64,000 nt of DNA, taken from positions 8,721,629 through 8,785,628 of the forward strand of contig OU452228.1 of assembly GCA_911728455.2 (NCBI GenBank). Direction: 5' to 3'. Each line of letters opens with the position of its first letter. Within the stretch, counting starts at the first letter, position 1. The translations under genes were made by a program, and so were the position numbers. The stretch is from Marthasterias glacialis (lineage: Eukaryota; Echinodermata; Asteroidea; Forcipulatida; Asteriidae). The notes under the pieces are model-generated. The model was not told where the DNA came from. It saw only the letters and a list, made by a program, of their open reading frames with translations, and made no database searches. Of the stretch, positions 44,073-54,936 are shown piece after piece.

Positions 44073-44136
44073 TTGAGCATTTCCTGTGTTTCTGTCCCCT
44101 GTGGACGTGTAACAGAGTGGACTACTTAGTCACAAA
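44073..44136 (+). other. Exon-like stretch with strong splice sites
   Basis: Acceptor TTTCTTTCCCCCAACAG and donor GTAAGT are both close to consensus. The 64 bp are open in one frame (EHFLCFCPLWTCNRVDYLV). I cannot tie it to a protein family. It could be an exon of the gene that ends at 47369. Confidence 0.3.
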
Positions 44137-44415
44137 GTAAGTTTTTCTTTTTTCATTTTTAAACTCCCTTCCTAACTCTCGTGACATTATTTATTGTTGA
44201 TAAAACCCTCTCAAAAATCCTATCACTTAAGTCTTTGGAACACAATATGATATCTATAACCATGAAGACTTATGCCTATCAAGGGTGTTTGGATGAGCAT
44301 GGTATACAGTGTTGAATCGATCAAACTCAGGCAAAACCAGGGTTTAGGGACATTGTGGGAATTGGAGTGAACAAATTTGTCAAATTCTAAAGAAATTAGT
44401 GAAAACAGTATTTAA

Positions 44416-44760
44416 CCTGTTGCCACTGGGATTTTTCTATTTTTTCCCACCCTGTCTGACATGATTATTTTCTCTGAGTTGGCACAAAGAAACCTTGACT
44501 TGACAAATCCAAGAGACCAAAGATTCTCTTTGAAGCACCATATCTTTTGTTTTCTCTATCGAGAAAAAATGTCAAATTAACGCACCATGATTAGCTGGAT
44601 GCCCGGTTCACTCAGACTTGCCTCCATTGAACCGAAATACAATGAAATGTTGGAAGCCTTCCATTGTTTCCAACAAAGGGACAAAGGTCTTGAATCGGGA
44701 TTACACAATAACCTTGCATAATGGTCAAAAATCTGCAAATTTGTCATCTGTTCTAGCTGT
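44416..44760 (+). repeat. Dispersed repeat family G, copy 2
   Basis: Starts near TTAACCTGTTGCCACTGGGA and includes AACCTTGACTTGACAAA, TTTTCTCTATCGAGAAAAAA, CGGTTCACTCAGACTTG and GACAAAGGTCTTGAATC. The same blocks occur in reverse at 47822-48300. Confidence 0.75.
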
Positions 44761-46789
44761 TTGTGTTGGTGAAACAATTTGTTGATGGAAAGGATGCATT
44801 ACCTCTTTGAAAGGGTTAACTTTAAAAAGCAGCTGTCAGTAGGACTTCTTACAGACCATAAAAAGAGTGACCTTGTGAATTCCAGGGCATTGCCTGGCAG
44901 GCAAGATACCACAATCACTGGTCATAAGGGAAATGTTTACATTTTATTTCATAATTTCCACATCAAATCAAGAGTTATAAAAATGAAAGCTGAGCAAGTT
45001 TTTAGATGTGCCCCTTTCTTCACCTCAAAAGTTGATAAACAGCAAGCAGCAATCTCCATACAATATAACATTTAATGTTTTCTTCCTTTGGTTGCGTAGA
45101 AATCATGCCTGCAGGAAAGACCAGGCTCTGTGGCTCTTTTGCAAACATGTGATGTCACAGGTCACATGATCTATAGATTTACACTGTCTCCCCTCCCCCC
45201 TCTTTCTCTGTCTCTCTCTGTGATTATAGGACCCTGCCTGTCAAGAGCTAAAGACGTGAAGTATTCAAGACCCAGATGAATCTCCACAAGTTCGACTCTC
45301 TGTCAACATGATTCAGATGATGGCCTGCCATAAAGTTAACCATGTGGATCACCATTTGTTTCAAGGTCATGGACCTGCTTGGAAGGTACAATACACCATT
45401 TAACAATAGACTCCTCTCATCACTTATCCCTCCCGCTGGCCATGCTACAAAACTCAATGGTGGATGGCACTGTACGCACACATATCCTACATGTGCATTT
45501 AGTACTCCAGCATGGCAGACCTCCCACATTGAAATGAGAGAAGGGTTTATAGAAAGAGATTCAGCATTGATAAAAGTCTGGTCCCATTCTCATGACACAT
45601 GGTGTGGTACAAACACATTTCGATCCTGTTGTAACTCGAGAAACATATCCAAATATAGAAAATGTTGTCAATTTATTTTTTCACTTTTGGAGCAGACAGC
45701 ATCAAACATTTTTATATTTTATTTAATTTTTGTTCATGTCCTTTTTTCATGCAACCTGGATTAATTTTCACCAATACATCATATCTAATGGTAAAACCTC
45801 TTAGGTTTGTAAATAATAAAGTTGGCTGTTTATTGAAAACAACATTTTTTTTTATAGTGAATATGGTCGTAGTTAACTGGTAATAACATGCCAACAAAAA
45901 TAATAAGAAGCATTACCAAGCTTTTATAAAACTTTGTATGCAATTTAACTGATCCATTAAGGCCCATCCCATGGAAGAAACTGTCAAACAAGGACATGTA
46001 ACACATATAACTCCCCCCTCAATTATCAAGCTAGCACACTGCATAGCATAAAAATGTGCACAATCCAGCAATCCAAATGGTGGCAGACATTAAGTCTTGG
46101 AAGTTGCATAGAGCTTGCTCTATGGAAGTTGTCATTAGTCTCAAAGTGATTGGCAACCTCTGGCACAATCTTTCAAATTTTAAAGCGTTAAGTTGTCCTC
46201 TCACTGTCTGTGATGCATCTGTCAATGTTGCTGTCAAGCTCTTGTCTCCATCAATTATGTCTGACAAACACTAGCGCAGGTGCAAATCAATATAAACTAA
46301 TACTGAAGCAAACATTCAATGAAGCCTATTATCAAAAGGGATGCTGCAAAATAAGTGTTGGAAGAGTACATTCATCACAAAACCTAAAGATCCTTCCAAG
46401 ATACTTTCAAAAGGATTATGGATTTAAAGGGAACAACAGTTTGCATGCTTACTTTTTAAACATTCCACGGAAATAATTGCTTGAAAGGAACCTCATTGTT
46501 ATCATAATTTTAGTGGGAGCACTTCATACAAAAACATTTCTGGAAGACTAGGTACCTTTGCATTTTACTTAGTGTGTCAAATCTTTAATTGAACATTCCA
46601 GTACTTGTTTAACATTAGTTTAGATTTTTTTTTCACTTTGTCCTAATCCCAATGTGTTCTGGAGATGAACTGCCTTGTGTAAAGCTAAACACTAATATTT
46701 TCAGACTGGTGCCCCCGGCCTAATGAAAAGATTATTTTTAATGATGCTCTAAACTTTGTCCCAAGTGCATTGTATTCTGGTTAAGAACT
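44761..46789. other. Probable intronic or intergenic sequence, weak frames on both strands
   Basis: An exon-like stretch at 45230-45384 has acceptor GTGATTATAG and donor GTACAA but has stops in all frames. Frames of 140 codons (plus, 45342-45764) and 93 and 78 codons (minus, 45248-45529 and 46031-46267) have fairly protein-like composition but no motif I recognise. I leave them uncalled. Confidence 0.3.
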
Positions 46790-46987
46790 GGGGCCAATTT
46801 CATAGAGCTGCATGCTTAAGCACAAAAAGTAGCTAAGCACAACAAATTTATGCTTACCAGAATAAGGTTACCGGCCAAACTACCATGTCACATGTTCAAT
46901 TTGTGACAGGTATCCTGCTCATTTTTGCTTAGCAGAAATTTTTTTAAGCAATATTTTCTGCTTAAGCAGCTCTATGAAATTGGATCC
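46790..46987 (+). repeat. TIR family A, subtype I copy
   Basis: GGGGCCAATTTCATAGAGCT at the left, inverted AGCAGCTCTATGAAATTGGA at the right, and the interior GGTTACCGGCCAAACTACCA. It lies within the probable last intron of the gene ending at 47369. Confidence 0.9.
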
Positions 46988-47267
46988 TTTTTTATAAAGC
47001 TCATCACCAAGGTTTTCAGACTGGTGTTCCTGGTGTCGTACAAAGATTAGGTCTACTTAGTGCTCTTAACTTAGTCTCATACACATTGTTTTTTAGCCAT
47101 GAACTAGCTGTCCTTTAGAGATCAACACCAAGAATTTCGGACTCTGTTTCTAACCCTATGCAAAGGTTATAGTTTTGGAACCTATCAAATTCAAGCACAA
47201 CCATAATTAGCTAGGTTATAAAGGACTTTGTTTGGTATGGATTAATCATCTTCTCTTCTATTTGCAG

Positions 47268-47369
47268 AGTGTAGTCTTAGACTTGTGCTGCCTTGGATCT
47301 CGGAAACAGGAAGCTTACCTCTTCAAGCTGAGGATGGACCATCTGGGCACCAACATTGACTACGAGTAA
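47268..47369 (+). CDS. Probable terminal coding exon of an unidentified protein (33 codons plus stop)
   Basis: Preceded by the pyrimidine-rich acceptor CTTCTCTTCTATTTGCAG and followed 84 bp after the TAA stop by AATAAA. In the frame starting at the first exon base it reads SVVLDLCCLG through KLRMDHLGTNIDYE and then stop. Codon use looks natural, with charged and hydrophobic residues mixed. A second frame stays open for most of the exon, and the third stops at once. The rest of the protein must come from upstream exons that I cannot identify with confidence. Candidates are the cassettes at 42361-42846 and 44073-44136. I do not recognise the family, so no function is given. The exon call rests on splice site, stop and poly(A) signal together. 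Confidence 0.5.
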   Translation, partial: SVVLDLCCLGSRKQEAYLFKLRMDHLGTNIDYE

Positions 47370-47452
47370 TCTACGATGCAACGACATGTTTAAGTTTAAA
47401 TATAGGGTACCGCATTGGTCATATTACCAAACTGGCTACAAATATTTAATAG

Positions 47453-47458
47453 AATAAA
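47453..47458 (+). promoter_or_regulatory. AATAAA poly(A) signal
   Basis: Canonical hexamer 84 bp after the stop of the terminal exon, in an A-rich context typical of animal 3' ends. Confidence 0.55.
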
Positions 47459-47821
47459 GAAATCCCAACAAGAATTTGCAAAGAGTTATCAATAAAGCAG
47501 CACAAAATTCATTGCTTTAGTAAACATAACATTTCATTGTTAGTTGCATTAAAAAGAATTCATTAAGAGTCCTTACATAAAGCAAACATTTTCAGTATAA
47601 ACCATAAACAATTTCAATTTGAGGATTTCAAAACTCGTTAACCAGTAGACGCCAGATGACGTGTATTTGAGCCATTACTTTCCCGAGTCCGAGCCGGCAA
47701 ACAGGTAACATTTAAAGACGCCATTGTGTAAAATCGGAATACCATAACAAAGGTCACTCAGACACTTTCTTTTGGAGTGTGCACAAAGTATGCACTCACT
47801 ATGCAAAGCTTCAGTTCACCC

Positions 47822-48300
47822 ACAAAGAGGACAGATGGTGCTGAATATTTGGCCGATTTTCCTCCATTATGCGGGGGTTATTGTATAATTCCCGATTCCA
47901 GACCTTTGTCCTTTTGTTCCAAGAGGAGGATTACGAGACATCGAGAAGCTTCCACCATTGTTTATTCAATGTATTTCAGCTCATTTGAGTTAATTCAGAG
48001 TGAACCGAGTTTCCAGCCTTGGTTCTGGATTGAGGAACAATCCTCGGATGCAGCTCATGGCCAAGGTTTTACAATTCACAGTGGGAGAATTTGACATTTT
48101 CTCGATAGAGAAAAACAAAAATGCTGGTGCTTCAGAGAGAATCTTTGTTCTCTTGGCTTTGTCAAGTCAAGGTTACTTTTTGCCAGCGGTACTCTGAAAG
48201 AAAAATGATTCCAAATCCGGCAATTCCAAGAAAAAAATCCCATCAGGCTGGACAGAAAAAAATTGAAGATTCCTGGCGGCAACTGGTTAAAGTGCCCAAT
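47822..48300 (-). repeat. Dispersed repeat family G, copy 3, reversed
   Basis: Reads in reverse the blocks seen at 2916-3210 and 44416-44760: GATTCCAGACCTTTGTCC, TTTTCTCGATAGAGAAAAAC, TTTGTCAAGTCAAGGTTACT and GGCGGCAACTGGTTAAAG. This is the longest copy. Frames of 105, 65 and 82 codons inside it are artefacts. Confidence 0.75.
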
Positions 48301-48374
48301 GCTGTACCTTATTTTTTAAACCATGACCTTTATAACAATACGGCCATCTTGTTTGGATATCCTGAATGATTTAT

Positions 48375-48496
48375 AGCCCTTTTCAAAACCAAGTCATCGG
48401 CTTCGGCTCCAGCTTGTTTGAAACCCCACACCAAAAGCGCACATTTTTAAAAGAACTGTTGGAGCCTAAGCCAAAGCCGTGGTTTCAAAAAGGGCC
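48375..48496. repeat. 122-bp TIR element
   Basis: AGCCCTTTTCAAAACCAAGT plus CATCGGCTTCGGCTCCAG is mirrored by TTGGAGCCTAAGCCAAAGCC plus GTGGTTTCAAAAAGGGCCT. It abuts the family E element that starts at 48497. Confidence 0.8.
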
Positions 48497-48742
48497 TACT
48501 CGCTAAATGTAAAAGAGTGAAAAACCACTCATTCTGTCCCCCATACCACTCTTGCAAAGAGCCATATGGCAGACAACTCATGTTAGAGTGAAATACGGGT
48601 ATTTTCAATTTGAAACAGAGTGAAGTTCGCTCCAATTTCACTCAAAAAGGGTGATGCACAGTGAGTTTCACTCTGAGGAGATCGGAAATGACACCACTCG
48701 GGTGAGAGAGTGAATTTTTCACTCTTTTACATTTAGAGAGTA
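48497..48742 (-). repeat. TIR family E element (246 bp)
   Basis: The ends TACTCGCTAAATGTAAAAGA and CTCTTTTACATTTAGAGAGT are inverted repeats with TA at both edges. The interior is full of TTTCACTC and GAGTGAAA motifs and includes GAGCCATATGGCAGACAACT. The opposite-orientation copy is at 53339-53582. Confidence 0.9.
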
Positions 48743-50219
48743 TAAGAGGCAATTTGTACAGAATAAACGTACCTGCCTAACTTTCAACCAAGGCTCTTTA
48801 AGGTCTTGAGCTTTTCAGAGAAAAAAACACATGATGACCTCATTGTAATAATGGTTGCTACCAATATACTTAGTTTGTTTATGCCTATTATGGAGGTTTG
48901 CTGTAGCACCATTGAAATATATTCCAAAAAAACATTTTTTATCCAAAACAAACTTGGATTGTTCCATGTTGCTACAGCAAATCTCCCATTTCAGTGGTGC
49001 ATCCCATTGCATGCCAGAATGCTTTCAATTCTTTCATTCTTATACTCAGTTATTTTTTTATTAGAGAGACAAATAAAAAGGGAAGAGAACATTGTTTAAA
49101 AAGAGGAGCATTAAAGGCAATGTAAGTTGATGGCGGTGAGGAGTACCCTGAAAAATGTCTGTATTAGCGATTTATTTGCCACTGAACTTGAGTAGTTTTT
49201 TTCTCAGGCCTCCAAACATCCCATGTAGAATTTGAAAAAAGGAGGCATGACCTAATAATGCACCCAGTGTCAAAATTAGGGCACTAAGTAAAAAAAATGT
49301 GGTATTTTGATCACTGCAATAAAATCTAAGATGGTATTTGCAATTGTCTAAATTGAGTGTCACACCTTCCTACATGAGTTAAACAAAAATACTTCTATGC
49401 CTCAGGCCGAGACCCTTTTGGGCTACATTGCACTAAATCTATAGGGGATGGACCGTGGTATTTGGGTGATGAAAAATGAACAATCTACAGTAACTGATTT
49501 TGATCTATACTATCTCTCAGAATAATCTTAATTAAATAAATTGTTGAGAGTATTTGTGGAGTAAATAATTTTTGTTCAGAATGCTTCAGGGAACAATTGA
49601 TGTAATCCTCAATGACAGAGCCAGCCTAATGAAAGACACAGCTCTATATGAGAAAAGATGAACATTTTGAATGATGTACAACACTGTCTTCAATCCTTTA
49701 CTCAAAATACATATGTATTTATCTACTGAACTAAATTAAATTTGACTTAAATTTGTTAAATAATTAATAACTCGTTAAAAAATGTGTTTTTGATTTTATT
49801 GTAGATTATTGTAGTTTTTTAAAAGTAGATTGGATGCTGAATTCATTTGGCTGGTTTTGTAGCTTCCCTTTTAGTTGTAGTAGTAATATGGTAGGAAAAT
49901 ATTTCAATGCCGTGTAGAGAACTGAAAAAAACACATACCAAGTTATTGTCGGCATTCCTCACAGATGCCAAACCTTCATGCAGGATGCAGTCATACTCAG
50001 ATGTCATTCATAAGAAGTGTGTATTACAAGTGAGATAGTCTGAACTGTATGAGAAACTGAATGGTTTTAAGAGTAAATGTATGAGTAAAATGCTAAAGGG
50101 CAGGATGCAGATTGAGTGATACATACGTGTACAGGATTGCGAGTTGCTAAATGTTAGATTGTGATTTGCTAAATGTGAGATTGTGATATGTATGTTCCAT
50201 ATTATGATCAACATCTTCC
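48743..50219. other. Intergenic, no gene seen
   Basis: A short stem TTTGCTGTAGCA / TGCTACAGCAAA lies at about 48896-48981. Otherwise unique AT-rich sequence. Confidence 0.4.
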
Positions 50220-51375
50220 ATGTAAGTCGCTCAGCATAGTGAGTTGACACCCCAGATTATGGGTCGTATGTCCCAGTGAGTCGTAAATGGCCAGTAGTAC
50301 ACTCCAATCAGTGAGTAATACTAAATGAGCTGTATATCCCACACAAGATGTACAGTGTATCCGAAAAAGTGAGTCGTACATCCCAAACAGCTTGAGGTAC
50401 ATTCAAAATGTTAAGTCTAATGTCTCAGACAGAGAGTCGTCAACCCAGATAGTGACGTGTACCTATCTGATAGTAAGTCATATGTTGTTCCTGACAATTA
50501 ACTCGTACGTACCACATAGTGACTTGTATGTACTAGTAGTGACTTGTATATACCAGAGAATGACTTGTACATACCAGATAGGGACTTGTGCATATAAGAT
50601 AGTGACTTTGTACGTACAGGTAGTGACTCATACGTGCCAGATAGTGACTCGTACTAACCAGATAGTGGCTCTTACGTACCACATAGTGGCTCTTACGTAC
50701 CAGATAGTGACTCGTACGTACCAGATAGTGACCACTGGTACGTACCAGATAGTGACTTGTACGTACCAGATAGTGACTCGTAAGTACCAGAGAGTGACTC
50801 GTACGTACCAGATAGTGACTCGTACGTACCAGACAGTGAATCGAACGTACCAGATAGTGACTTGTATGTACCAGACAGTGAATCGTACGTACCAGAGAGT
50901 GACTCGTACGTACCAGAGAGTGACTCGTACGTACCAGAGAGTGACCCGTACGTACCAGATAGTGACTTGTACGTACCAGATAGTGACTTGTACGTACCAG
51001 ACAGTGACTTGTACGTACCAGACAGTGACTCGTACGTACCAGATAGTGACTCGTACGTACCAGATAGTGACTCGTACGTACCAGACAGTGACTTGTACGT
51101 ACCAGACAGTGAATCGTACGTACCAGATAGTGACTCGTACGTACCAGATAGTGACTCGTACGTACCAGAGAGTGACTCGTACGTACCAGAGAGTGACTCG
51201 TACGTACCAGAGAGTGACTCGTACGTACCAGATAGTGACTTGTACGTACCAGACAGTGAATCGTACGTACCAGATAGTGACTCGTACGTACCAGAGAGTG
51301 ACTCGTACGTACCAGAGAGTGACTCGTACGTACCAGATAGTGACTTGTACGTACCAGATAGTGACTTGTACATAC
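50220..51375 (+). repeat. Tandem array, 21-bp unit centred on GTACGTAC, about 40 clear units
   Basis: Unit TCGTACGTACCAGATAGTGA plus C. The left part (50220-50500) is barely recognisable, the middle is diverged, and from about 50860 to 51375 the units are nearly uniform. Variants AGATAGT, AGAGAGT, AGACAGT and GAATCG occur in recurring order. Because 21 is a multiple of 3 and the unit lacks stops in several frames, frames of 354, 302, 226 and 177 codons are open on both strands at once. I do not call a protein. Confidence 0.95.
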
Positions 51376-52147
51376 AAGGTTGTACTATTGTATGACGATT
51401 TTTTTTTCAAATGGAGTTGTGTGAGTGAAATTTGTATTTGTTTGAATGAGAAATGAAGTGTGTTATATGACACATACAAGGTAAATCTGGCTGCATTCAT
51501 GATGTAGGTCTTCATGCAATTTTTGGACAGACACAAAAGCTATAGGGCTCTACATGGCATTTTAAGTTGATGTTAATATTAAAGTGTATTCAATTTTGTT
51601 TAATCATAGACAATGAAAATGATATATCCTTTCATTGAACTGGTTGAATAAGAATAAATTGTAGTTATTAATAAGAGTAACAAATCAACGTCCACTCAGT
51701 GGAAGAATACTATTTGAAAATGGAGTAACAATGCTTTTACAAGAAGGCAAGAGCCATCTGCACACTGACAGGCTAGACTTCCATTTTCTTTGTTTTAAAA
51801 TATAGATAATGATGGTAACAATAACAATATTTATAATAATGTATTGTAAATTTACTTGGAGAGTGACTTCAATTGAGGAGAGTTATCTTAATTTTAAAAG
51901 AAATTATGCTACAATTCACGCATTCCTTGTATGTTTTGCAGGGTTTTCCAGAGAATTTTCTCAAAAATGAGTTTTTTATCTCTGGTTTTTCACTCTGTAG
52001 GTGTGTAAAACATCCATTTAGTACAAAGTCACAATTGATTTCCAGCCATTAAGAAATGTACATTTCATCGAAGTTAATTAAATGTATCTTATTGTAGAGC
52101 TTGTACATAAGGAACAATAATGTAGGGTTTCTTCTGTATAGCCTATT
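51376..52147. other. Intergenic, no gene seen
   Basis: Unique AT-rich sequence. Confidence 0.4.
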
Positions 52148-52340
52148 GAGCCCTTGCATCACCTGCAGCTACTGCTCGCCGTTTGGGGAGTCAAATTGCT
52201 TGTAAGCGTGGAGTTGTCGCTTTGCCTAAAATTTGCACTACAAACTGTACAATACATGGTGGTGCTGACTCCTAAAATGGCGCAGCCAAGATTATTGTGA
52301 TGATGACGTCAGGTGAATTGGGTCAATTGATTGCTCAGAC
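52148..52340 (+). repeat. Dispersed repeat family I, copy 1
   Basis: Shares CCCTTGCA, then AATGGCGC, then ATTATTGTGATGATGACGTC plus AGGTG with 58336-58560 (TATGGCGCTGG, TTATTGTGTGATGACGTCAG). The similarity is moderate and in the same order. Confidence 0.55.
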
Positions 52341-52777
52341 AATGTTGTAAAATTTGTGTGTTATGTATTGAGAACAACTATTAAAGAAATTCATGTATTG
52401 CAGTCCAACAACTGTGATTTCATAATTTTTTTAATTTGTCACTTTTATTATAGCATTTGTTCGCGGGCAAAATTACTATTGGACATTTTCAATTACTTTA
52501 GTTTCCACATAAGAGTGGATTAAGATTTGAGATGCATCTCCAAATTAGTGTTTGAGAAATTCACTCTCAAATCTGCAAGATTATGTACCATCCTGTATTT
52601 CAACATATCAGCTCCTTTATAAACATGACTTCACAGAAATGAAAACCCTATTAGTAAATTAGTTTCGTTTTGTGAAACAGACCATTCATCTCAAAAAATG
52701 TTGGCATCATTTGGAAATGACTTTTTGAAATGACTTATTTGTTTTGTGTTACTATTATGTAAGCTAACCATCTTAAA
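52341..52777. other. Intergenic, no gene seen
   Basis: Unique apart from CAAATCTGCAAGATTATGTA plus CCATCCTGTA (52569-52598), which resembles the junction at 53793-53850. Confidence 0.4.
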
Positions 52778-53849
52778 GTGTGGGTCTAGAAATCTGAAGT
52801 GTGGGTAGTGTAAGGAAATGTATGGTTATTTAAAATGGCATGGTGTAGATCAGAGAGTCATTTTGCAGGATTGAAATGGGTGGGCGAGGATGCTATAGCA
52901 TTGATCTAATGGGGCTTTATTAAGCAGGCCATGGAAACATTGTTTTACAGTACCCCTAACAAAGGTTCTCGTGATCGGTTTAGAGTGTGTTACATGATGT
53001 TTGTTATTTTTACTACACGGCCATGCTATACCCTTAGCAACAACTGTACTATACCCATAGCAACCAGTTTACTATGCCCGTACCTATGTACCTTGACGTC
53101 TATATGTATGGGGTGTTATAAAACAAATATTGACTGCTCCAAGTGCTATGGACTGCTTCAAGTGCAATGGTTGAAACTACGAAAACCTATTTTCCCTATT
53201 TTCCTTGGCTTTGCCTCGCCAACATTTGTGTTGTAGCTTTGGGGGTTGGGTGGGACTCTCAAACCTCTCTAGATGCCACTGTTATCATTCCATCCATTGC
53301 ACTTACGCAATGTGAAATATTAATGGCTGTTGCAGTTGTACTCTCTAAATGTAAAAGTGAAAAATTCTCTCGCTTGCCAGAGTGGTGTAAGCTTGGCCCT
53401 TTTGAGAGTGAAACTCACTCTTCACCACTCTTTTTTGAGTGAAAGTGGAGTGAATTTCACTCTGAATCTTATGAAAATACATGTTTTTCACTCTAAAAAG
53501 AGTTGTCCGCCATATGGCGCCTTGCAAGAGTGGTATGGCGGACAAAAATTGTGGTTTTTCACTCTTTTACATTAAGAGAGTAGGGGTGCCCAGCAAAAGG
53601 GTGCAATTAGCAGTGACATGACTAGATATGTTCTGGTGGGGGGGGGGGCAAGTGGGGAAAAGACATAATGGGGGGGCCTCGAACATTCATTCGGATTTGT
53701 GCATTTTTCAATCTCAAGAGGGGCAAGAGGGGGTGGGGGCAAGGGTTCTGAGTGGAGGGGGGCTCCTGCCACCACCACCTCGGCTGTCACACTCAAATCT
53801 GCATTAAGTTCGAGACTGTTGTATAAAAATGGAACACATTGTACCATCC
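52778..53849 (+). repeat. Tandem segmental duplication, copy 1 (carries TIR-E)
   Basis: Starts GTGTGGGTCTAGAAATCTGA and runs through GGCATGGTGTAGATCAGAGA, TTCTCGTGATCGGTTTAGAG, and TACCCTTAGCAACAACTGTA to TTGCAGTTG at 53338. A family E element is then inserted (53339-53582), followed by GGGTGC..AGCAGTGACATGACT and one G-rich minisatellite unit (about 53700-53780). It contains no gene. Confidence 0.9.
53339..53582 (+). repeat. TIR family E element (244 bp), inserted in duplication copy 1
   Basis: TACTCTCTAAATGTAAAAGT at the left and CTCTTTTACATTAAGAGAGT plus A at the right, with TA at both edges. The interior GTTGTCCGCCATATGGCGCC and GAGTGGTATGGCGGACAAAA matches 48497-48742 reversed. Duplication copy 2 lacks it at the equivalent point (about 54391). 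Confidence 0.9.
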
Positions 53850-54445
53850 TGTGGGTCTAGAAATCTGAAGTGTGGGTAGTGTAAAAGGAAATGCTGTATG
53901 ATTATTTAAAATGGCATGGTGTAGATCAGAGAGTCATTTTGCAGGATTAAAATGGGTGGGCGAGGATGCTATAGCATTGATCTAATGGGGCTTTATTAAG
54001 CAGGCCATGGAAACATTGTTTTACAATACCCCTAACAAAGGTTCTCGTGATCGGTTTAGAGTGCGTTACATGATGTTTGTTATTTTTACTAGACAGCCGT
54101 GCTATACCCTTAGCAACAACTGTACTATACCCATAGCAACCAGTTTGCTATACCCGTAGCATTAGCAACTTCTCTGTACCTAGACGTCTATATGTATGGG
54201 ATGTTATAAAACAAATATGGATTCTTCAAGTGCTATGAAGCACTATTTTCCCTTGGCTTTGCCTCACCAACATTTGTGTTGTAGCTTTGGGGGTGGGGTG
54301 GGGCCTCTTCCACACCCCTCTAGATGCCACTGTTATCATTCCATCCATTGCACTTACACAATGTGAGATATCAATGGCAGAGTGCAGTTGCATTAATCTT
54401 GGGCTGCCCTGCAGAAGGGTGCAACTAGCAGTGGCATAACTAGAC

Positions 54446-54478
<33 letters not shown>

Positions 54479-54479
54479 G
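53850..54479 (+). repeat. Tandem segmental duplication, copy 2 (no TIR-E)
   Basis: Matches 52778-53338 block by block (GTGGGTCTAGAAATCTGAAG, TTCTCGTGATCGGTTTAGAG, ATCATTCCATCCATTGCACT). After GCAGTTG at 54384-54390 it continues CATTAATCTTGGGCTGCCCT with no inserted element, then AGCAGTGGCATAACTAGAC and a T-run. Confidence 0.9.
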
Positions 54480-54936
54480 GGGGGGGCTGGAACCATGCAT
54501 TTTTTCAATCTCAAGAGAGGGGGCAATAGGGAGTGGGGCAAGGGTTCTGAGTGGGGGGGGGGGGGCTCCTGCCATCCTGCTACCCCCACCTTTTCAATCT
54601 CAAGAGAGGGGGAAATAGGGGGTGGGGAAAGGGTTCGGAGTGGGCTCCTGCCATCTTGCCACCCCACCTTTTCAATCTCAAGAGAACGGGCAATAGGGGG
54701 GTGGGGCAAGGGTTCTGAGTTGGGGGGGGGCTTCTGCCATCCTGCCACCCCAACCTTTTCAATCTCAAGAGAGGGGGCAATAGGGGGTGGAGCAAGGGTT
54801 CCGAGTGTGGGGCTCCTGCCATCCTGCCACCCCCCACATTTTCAATCTCAAGAGAAGGGGCAATAGGGGGTGGGGCAAGGGTTCTGAGTGGGGGGCTCCT
54901 GCCATCCTGCCACCCTCCCCCTCCCCCCACACACCC
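54480..54936 (+). repeat. G-rich minisatellite, five units of about 78-89 bp
   Basis: Units begin TTTTCAATCTCAAGAGAGGG at about 54502, 54591, 54669, 54756 and 54839, and contain GGGTGGGGCAAGGGTTCTGA and CTCCTGCCATCCTGCCACCC. Duplication copy 1 has a single equivalent unit. The ends read ACACCCGGTTACACCACTGG. Frames of about 100-130 codons on both strands are artefacts. Confidence 0.9.

Noticed and set aside
45342..46267. Several 78-140-codon frames on both strands as transposon remains
   Set aside because: Composition is fairly protein-like but no transposase, reverse transcriptase or zinc-finger motif could be recognised, and the frames conflict between strands.
50392..51456. A 354-codon frame in the 21-bp array, and its minus-strand counterparts, as proteins
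   Set aside because: The unit is 21 bp with no stops in several frames on both strands, so long frames are expected. The frame register also changes relative to the unit near the left edge.
54477..54930. Glycine- or proline-rich proteins in the G-rich minisatellite
   Set aside because: Frames on both strands arise from the 78-89-bp G-rich unit.
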